Origin: Micromussa lordhowensis
Lineage: Eukaryota; Cnidaria; Anthozoa; Scleractinia; Lobophylliidae
Direction: 5' to 3'
NCBI GenBank assembly: GCA_964020085.1
Contig: OZ026600.1
Location: forward strand, 3,242,901 to 3,306,900
DNA: 64,000 nucleotides
Shown: positions 58,001 to 64,000 of the stretch, one piece after another
Layout of the letters: every line of letters begins with the position of its first letter
Position numbering within the stretch: position 1 is the first letter of the stretch
The notes under the pieces: generated by a model
What the model was told of the DNA's origin: nothing
What the model saw: the letters and a program-made list of their open reading frames with translations, nothing else
The model's database searches: none
Made by a program: the position numbers and the translations under genes

Positions 58001-61000
58001 GACTTAATAATAAAAAGTAGCGATGATAATTGTGAATGACATTTTGATGACTTGTTCATCATTTTCAAATTTGTAAAACTAAAAGTGAGATTCATATGAT
58101 TTCTTAATATATTGAAAATGCATGCGAATCTAGTTCCTAGTTCCTGTCCCCTGGCGCCAAGGTGGCGCATAGGGCCTCCACATGTGCTCTCCAACGATTC
58201 CTGTCTTGCGCTTTGGCGCGCACCTCTCCCCAGGACTTCCACCCTGCTCTGGACCTCTCCTTTTCTACGGTGCGCCGCCAGGTTGTTTTTGGCCGGCCTA
58301 TCTTTCTCTTTCCCTCAGGGGTCCACGTCAGGGCTATAACACAGTCGTTGTCAGGTTGTTGTCTGAGGATATGTGCATGCGAATCTGACTTTTACAAATT
58401 TGAAAATGATTAACGAGTCATTGAAACGTTATGCCAAATTATTATCCCCAAATTTTATTCTAAATTGTTTATCTAAATCTCTGTTTTAAAATAAATTATT
58501 CGTAAAACTGCAGGGTTTTACATGTATGGTAATCAGGGTAGTACATGTACATGTACTGTGCAAACTCTGAGTGTGTTATAGACGACTTACTAAGAAAGGT
58601 GCAGTTGCTGTCTTTTAAATCAAAAACTTCAGCAGCTGCCATACTTTCTGATGTCAAAAAAATTGAACTGCAAAATGGAACTGCAACTTATACTTTGCTT
58701 GTTTTTTTCCCTTAACCTCTTCTTTTAAAACTTCCTTTTAATTTGGCTTGTCACTTTAGTGTTCCTCTGTGGATTGTCGTGGCAGATCCTTCACTCCTGA
58801 AAGAAGTTCTCCAATGACAGAGACTATTGATTGGCAAACTGTCAGGTTAGTGACAATTCTTATTCAAACCAGCTTTTTGTGGTACATGTATGTTACATGT
58901 AAATAAATACACATTTCTTTATACTATACAATAATACTTTACAATACACCTTCACATGTACAACTTCACTAGGCAGACAATTAGATTGTAACATGCCTTT
59001 TTATTAACTGGAAAGTTTTTATATTTGAAAATGGTTAATGTTTTGTCTGCTGTCTTGTCAATTTCATTGCGAGGTTTGTTCTGTCAACAGAGTTCAGGAA
59101 ATAATGGATGATGATCAGAGAGAATCTGGAAGAATTCCTAGAACTGTGGAGTGTGAGCTGACAGCTGATCTAGGTAATATGACTTTGGATCATGTGTACT
59201 AAAGGAATGCATGGTTGAGTGTCCATTGATACCTTGATTGACCTTCAAATAATCAACACTCAGTGATCGACACTTGATCACTATCTGGATCAATAATCTG
59301 CCGACACTCATGCAGTTGACATTCGATCAACAGTCAGTTCATAGTCGACCAAGTGTCAATATACTCAATGTATTGATCGACACTCAATGGTGTGTCTGCA
59401 AAAATTAGTCAACTTTCAACTGACTGTTGACCAAGATGCAGGGTTTTAGCCAGAATTTGAAACATGGTCGTCCAAAATGTGCTACAGGGCCTGCTCAAAT
59501 GAACAATTTATAAGGCAACATATGAAAAAGAAAATAATTTCTATAGAATGGTCGTCCACAGGATGTCTGGACGCCTGTTGAGATGTCGATCAGCAACACC
59601 TTGATCAATACTCGGCTGACACTCGGTTGACACTGGATCAGCATCTTGATCAACACTTCATCGACCCTGGATTACCAGTCGATCGACAGTCGGTCGAGTG
59701 TTGGTTGACTCAGATGTATCAATCAACACTCAATGACATGTCTGCAAAAATTACCAGTAGTTAACTCTCAACCGACTGTTGACGGAGATGTCAATCAAGT
59801 GTCAACCGAGGTATGGATCAAGTATCAAGTGTCGAGTGCAATGGTATTGATTGAGGTATCGATTGACACCCAATGCCTTTCGTTCACATGATCCTACTTC
59901 TTTTGATTGAATATTAAGTGTAACCAAACTACATGTGTAACTGTGAAATAACTCCAAAAAGAAGAATAACTGAAACAAACCTACCACTAATTTAAAGTAG
60001 CAAACTTGTAACTAAACTGAGGCTGTTGATGCATATACATGTAAAGTAATCAAGACCTTGGGTATGGGAAGAGGTAAATTAAATACTAGGCATGAAAACT
60101 GCCAATGCTGCCAGTGCTGTGTAAAGTCTGATGTGCGAACCAACATGCATGAGACCTACAAGTTATACTTCTGTGGACTGTGTCACTCCTTAGAGTAAAA
60201 TTACACCAGAGCCATGTTAGATTACAACATATTTTCAGGACTGTCCATCAGGCAAGCTCTAACTTAATGATGTAGTAGCCCAAAAACTCATGCCCTCTAG
60301 CCTACCAAAATTTCCTCAAACATTTTCCCAGAAAAACTTCATGGCAAGTGACGGACAGACTCCAAGTGCTAGCCTACATGGAAAATCCAGTAGCCTTGGG
60401 CTATTGCGATGGACTAGCATCCCATCCAGGGGGGAGTAGAAATACTCCTAGTCGCTTCATGCTACTGAAACCGGGATAAGCTCCAGCCTGATGAGCCACT
60501 AGGCTCGTATACAGACTTTACCTTGGGCTATTGGGCAGGAATCTCTTTGTACTCTGATATGTGGTATAGAGAGCTTGCATCCCTCAGTCAGTCCTACATG
60601 TAATGCCTTGCGATTTGTAATGGCATTAAAACTTAACACAAAAACACAATCACAAGCTTTAACTATTCCCTTATTCTTGTTTTAGTGGACAGCTGTGTGC
60701 CAGGAGACATGGTCACCATTACTGGTATTGTCAAGGTTACAGGCACAGAGGAACGTAAGTTAAGTTTGAATAATTCCCATGTTTATCTATCAGGCTTCCA
60801 CATATTTGTTTCTTGTTTGAACATGGCTGTAATTATTTAGATCGTAACAAGAACAACAAAGACAAGTGTATGTTCCTGCTGTACCTTCACGCTAATGCGG
60901 TGAATAACAACAAGGGTGCAGGGCCCAGCAGTGGAGATCAGCAAAGCAGTGGACTGGCCATGGAGTTTTCAATCAAGGTACATGTTACTGGAGTTGTCCA

Positions 61001-62384
61001 TGCGCTTTTTGTTTCAACTTACATGTATCTCTTACAACAAATACTATAAAATCAAATAAAATAAAATCACCCTTTTAAAGTAAGTTCTATCACATGCATT
61101 TTCAACTGATGAACCAGGTGGTCCTCAGATCTCCAGCTGAACTTTAATACTGTCCTACGTCATTTTACTGGAGTTGTCCATGCTCTTTTTGTTTCAACTT
61201 ACATGTATCTCTTCCAACAAATACTATCAAATCAAATCAAATCAAATCACCCTTTTAAAGTAAGTTCTATCACATGCATTTTCAACTGATGAACCAGGTG
61301 ATCCTCAGATCCCCAGCTGTACTGTAATACTGTCCTACGTCATTTTTCTGTCAAGGACAGCCAAAGGAGCTGCGTCACCCATGACACAATTTGAAAATTT
61401 ATTTTGGGGTTTTTAACTCCTCTTTGGTGTAATGTGTTTCCACCTTTTAAAGTAGGAAACTACTAGTTTCATTCATGTGATATTTTCAATTTAATTGTAA
61501 TCAGAAATTAATATGGCTTGCAACACCGTGACATGTTTCCTTTAAGATCATAATAGTTTAAAAACATGATACTTAGGCGCACTTGCTATGGAGCTTGGTA
61601 AAACCCATGACCAGTGCTAGTCTAAATCAATGATTTACATGATCTGTTATGCCTTATGCAGTTTTAATTTTTTATGCTTTACATTCCATAGGAACTGTAT
61701 GCCATTCAAGAAATTCAGGCACAGAGCAACTTGTTCCGATTAATAGTTGGGTAATACTTATGTGTGCAATGTATAGCTGCAAGAGAGACTTGCAGAAAAA
61801 TTGTTTATTGCATTTTCCATATCTTGTCCAGGCGTAGATCCAGATACTGGTTTCCACCATTTTATGGAAATCGATCAGATTTTTCAGAATGACCAGTAAA
61901 GGGAAATCTAGTAAAGGGGAAGCTTGCACCTTCAGTACTTGGTGCTTTGGAAATCAGTCACCTTTTATCATAGATTCGGTCCTGTTCTCATCAATAGCTT
62001 AGAAACTGGGCATTTATTTGCGTCACTTGCACTGACTCCTAACTAGTACGATTTTTAGATGAGGAGGGATGTGATACTCCAAGTTCGAAATGTGGAGCTT
62101 GAGTGTGATGAGCATACTTATCTAGACAGGAGTGGACTATTAATAGTAGATTTTAATGCCCTGGCTTATTTTTAATAAGTTTTATTAACCACTTTAAATA
62201 TTATTTTATAGATCTCTCTGTCCATCCATCTATGGTCACGAGGTAATTCTGATTTGTAAATTCAGAAGATTGGCTTCTTATTTCTTTTTTCTTACATTAT
62301 GTGTGTTGTACCCATTGTTAGATGGTGAAAGCAGGCCTGGTTTTAGGACTGTTTGGAGGAACTCAAAGATACTTGAATGATAAG
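52098..62384 (+). CDS. MCM8: MCM8 helicase, first 16 exons (3' part beyond window)
   Basis: MCM8 works with MCM9 in homologous-recombination repair. Exons: 52098-52188, 53070-53192, 53801-53883, 54462-54522, 54858-54946, 55217-55290, 56310-56365, 56961-57061, 57807-57848, 58760-58845, 59091-59173, 60686-60754, 60841-60977, 61692-61750, 62212-62242, 62322-62384. All join in phase at AG/GT, giving 416 residues so far. The N-terminus is RG-rich, as in vertebrate MCM8. 'CPFKKWSLYFPDSG' is the start of the MCM N-domain. A zinc finger is formed by C219, C222, C241 and C246 (CX2C ... CX4C), split over three exons. The OB-fold follows ('PGDMVTITGIVKVTG'), then 'ELYAIQEIQAQSNLFRLIV' and 'SLCPSIYGHEMVKAGLVLGL'. 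The Walker A and B motifs are expected beyond the window. The intron after exon 16 is filled by the CAGT satellite. Confidence 0.95.
53355..53500 (-). mobile_element. LINE 3' end fragment, broken
   Basis: The minus strand shows 'WKSWKEVRALAKE' in one frame and 'GLMRNRAREEDR' in another, the two halves of a common LINE C-terminal end joined by a frameshift. It lies in MCM8 intron 2. Confidence 0.45.
57102..57428. mobile_element. Degenerate TCGATCAACAC element, copy B (inverted)
   Basis: It starts 'ggatcatgtcttctaaaggc' and ends 'gtgccttgagtacac', an inverted and diverged version of the start. The interior is a dense array of words like 'tcgatcgacact' and 'ttgatcgagtgtt'. Its reverse complement lines up with copy A and with each half of copy C. 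It begins 40 bases after MCM8 exon 8. Confidence 0.8.
58130..58390 (-). mobile_element. LINE reverse transcriptase C-terminal fragment
   Basis: A GC-rich island inside an AT-rich MCM8 intron. On the minus strand, frames give 'GRPKNNLAAHRRK' and 'EVRAKAQDRNRWRAHVEALC', a common end of LINE ORF2 proteins, followed by a stop. Frames are interrupted. Confidence 0.6.
59187..59894. mobile_element. Degenerate TCGATCAACAC element, copy C (dimeric)
   Basis: Starts 'ggatcatgtgtactaaagg' and ends 'cctttcgttcacatgatcc', a clear inverted pair. The interior holds two copies of the degenerate array, about 59210-59440 and 59580-59870, separated by about 140 bases of unrelated sequence containing 'atggtcgtcca' twice. 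It begins 13 bases after MCM8 exon 11. Confidence 0.85.
60402..60525 (+). mobile_element. SINE 3' fragment
   Basis: 'gatggactagcatcccatcc', 'aatactcctagtcgcttcat' and 'cctgatgagccactaggctc' match the 3' half of the SINE at 19071-19362 and the fragment at 8640-8850. Confidence 0.75.
60988..61347. repeat. Recent tandem duplication of about 180 bp
   Basis: Two adjacent copies (about 60988-61166 and 61167-61347) share 'actggagttgtccatg', 'tttgtttcaacttacatgta', an 'atcaaat' microsatellite and 'gtcctacgtcattt' with few differences. The first copy begins about 10 bases after MCM8 exon 13. Confidence 0.9.
61362..61544. mobile_element. Possible MITE related to 20479-20856
   Basis: The left end 'aaaggagctgcgtcac' and the right end 'gtgacatgtttccttta' are imperfect inverted repeats that resemble the 'aaaggggctaggttacgc' ends. 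Confidence 0.4.
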
Positions 62385-62464
62385 GTACAGGTTTAACTAT
62401 CTAATTTAAGTTGGTAAGGCCAGTTTCTTTTCTGCTAGCCCAAGACGTTTTCACCCTCGCAAGA

Positions 62465-64000
62465 ATCAGTCAGTCAGGCAGTCAGTCCATCAGTCAGTGT
62501 CATTCATTCAGTCAGTCAGTCCATCAGTCATGTCAGTCAGTCAGTCAGTCAGTCCATCAGTCAGTGTCAGTCAGTCAGTCAGTCAGTCAGTCCATCAGTC
62601 AGTCTGTCAGTCAGTCCGTCAGTCAATCCATCAGTCAGTGTCAGTCAGTCAGTCAGTCAGTCCATCAGTCAGTGTCAGTCAGTCCATCAGTCAGTGTCAG
62701 TCAGTCAGTCCATCAGTCAGTGTCAGTCAGTCAGTCAGTCCATCAGTCAGTGTCAGTCAGTCAGTCCATCAGTCAGTGTCAGTCAGTCAGTCAGTCCATC
62801 AGTCAGTGTCAGTCAGTCCGTCCATCAGTCAGTGTCAGTCAGTCAGTCAGTCAGTCAGTCCATCAGTCAGTGTCAGTCAATCAGTTAGTCAGTCAGTCAG
62901 TCAGTCCATCAGTCAGTGTCATTCAGTCAGTCAGTCAGTCAGTCCATCAGTCAGTGTCAGTCAGTCAGTCAGTCAGTCAGTCCATCAGTCAGTGTCAGTC
63001 AGTCAGTTAGTCAGACAGTCAGTTAGTCAGTCAGTCTGACAGTCAGTCATCATACATTCAGTCAGTCAGTCAGTCAGTTAGTCAGACAGTAAGTCCATCA
63101 GTCAGTGTCAGTCAGTCAGTCAGTCCATCAGTCAGTCCGTCAGTCAGTCAGTCCGTCAGTCAATCCATCAGTCAGTGTCAGTCAGTCAGTCAGTCCATCA
63201 GTCAGTGTCAGTCAGTCAGTCAGTCAGTCCATCAGTCAGTGTCAGTCAGTCAGTCCATCAGTCAGTGTCAGTCAGACAGTCAGTCCATCAGTCAGTGTCA
63301 GTCAGTCAGTCCATCAGTCAGTCCATCAGTCAGTCAGTCAGTCCATCAGTCAGTCAGTCAGTCCATCAGTCAGTGTCAGTCAGTCAGTCAGTCCATCAGT
63401 CAGTGTCAGTCAGTCAGTCAGTCCATCAGTCAGTGTCAGTCAGTCAGTCAGTCAGTCAGTCCATCAGTCAGTGCCAGTCAGTCAGTTAGTCAGTCAGTCA
63501 GTCCATCAGTCAGTGTCATTCAGTCAGTCAGTCAGTCAGTCCATCAGTCAGTGTCAGTCAGTCAGTCAGTCCATCAGTCAGTGTCAGCCAGTCAGTTAGT
63601 CAGTCAGTTAGTCAGTCAGTTAGTCAGACAGTCAGTCAGTCAGTTAGTCAGTCAGTCTGACAGTCAGTCATCATACATTCAGTCAGTCAGTCAGACAGTC
63701 AGTCCATCAGTCAGTCAGTCAGTCCATCAGTCAGTCCGTCAGTCAGTCAGCCCGTCAGTCAATCCATCAGTCAGTGTCAGTCAGTGTCAGTCAGTCAGTC
63801 ATTCCATCAGTCAGTGTCAGTCAGTCCATCAGTCAGTCAGTCAGTCCATCAGTCAGTGTCAGTCAGTGTCAGTCAGTCAGTTAGTCAGTCAGTTAGTCAG
63901 ACAGTCAGTCAGTCAGTTAGTCAGTCAGTCTGACAGTCAGTCATCATACATTCAGTCAGTCAGTCTGTCAGTTAGTCAGTCAGTCAGACAGTCAGTCCAT
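62465..64000. repeat. CAGT tetranucleotide satellite with higher-order structure
   Basis: At least 1.5 kb of 'cagt' units, broken at intervals by 'ccatcagtcagtgt' to give 20-36 base composite units. A longer landmark ('cagtcatcatacattcag') recurs at about 63045, 63666 and 63940, marking a nested higher order. The array runs off the window inside an MCM8 intron. Open frames of Ser, Gln, Val and His across it arise because a 4-base repeat has a 12-base codon cycle without stops; they are not genes. Confidence 0.95.

Noticed and set aside
62411..63599. Long Ser/Gln/Val/His-rich open frames in the right end
   Set aside because: They follow from the CAGT tetranucleotide repeat, which is open in two or more frames at once. 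The region is an MCM8 intron.
62465..64000. CRISPR-like look of repeated units with spacers
   Set aside because: The 'spacers' are themselves CAGT repeats, there are no unique spacers, no cas genes, and the setting is an animal intron.

Overview
The window reads as nuclear DNA of an animal, most likely an anthozoan cnidarian such as a stony coral. The genes are animal orthologues with GT-AG introns, the background is AT-rich, and introns and spacers are full of short palindromic transposons, tRNA-derived SINEs, Penelope-like retroelements and LINE ends. The assignment rests on gene content and general repeat style, not on a match, so the exact taxon is open. No rRNA, canonical tRNA gene, CRISPR array or bacterial operon is visible.

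Layout: (1) 1-2552, repeats only. (2) 2553-21440, a head-to-head pair: PRORSD1-like prolyl-tRNA editing protein on the minus strand, and mitochondrial translation initiation factor 2 (MTIF2) on the plus strand, rebuilt here as 18 coding exons giving 672 residues. (3) 21441-24942, AT-rich spacer and probable 3' UTR. (4) 24943-26880, an intronless minus-strand receptor with three CUB domains, one LDL-receptor class A domain, one membrane segment and a long tail. (5) 26881-31327, spacer with short DNA transposons. (6) 31328-42487, a six-exon carotenoid oxygenase of 519 residues with all four iron-binding histidines. (7) 42488-49598, mostly non-coding, with one weak candidate exon and a short telomere-like tract. 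(8) 49599-49937, a small secreted eight-cysteine peptide precursor. (9) 51066-51872, intronless minus-strand translin-associated factor X (TSNAX). (10) 52098 to the right edge, the first 16 exons of MCM8, cut off just before its ATPase domain and ending in a large CAGT tetranucleotide satellite.

Functional links: PRORSD1 and MTIF2 both serve translation and probably share one promoter of about 330 bp. TSNAX and MCM8 are also head to head, with 225 bp between start codons; both are nucleic-acid maintenance genes. The other genes show no common pathway.

The most unusual non-gene content is (a) a 972-bp element with very long terminal inverted repeats, arrays of a 'ctagaaaacgaagacc' unit at both ends and a perfect 10-bp target duplication in an MTIF2 intron, and (b) a family of three elements in MTIF2 and MCM8 introns with a shared terminal repeat and an interior built almost wholly of degenerate 'TCGATCAACACT'-like words.
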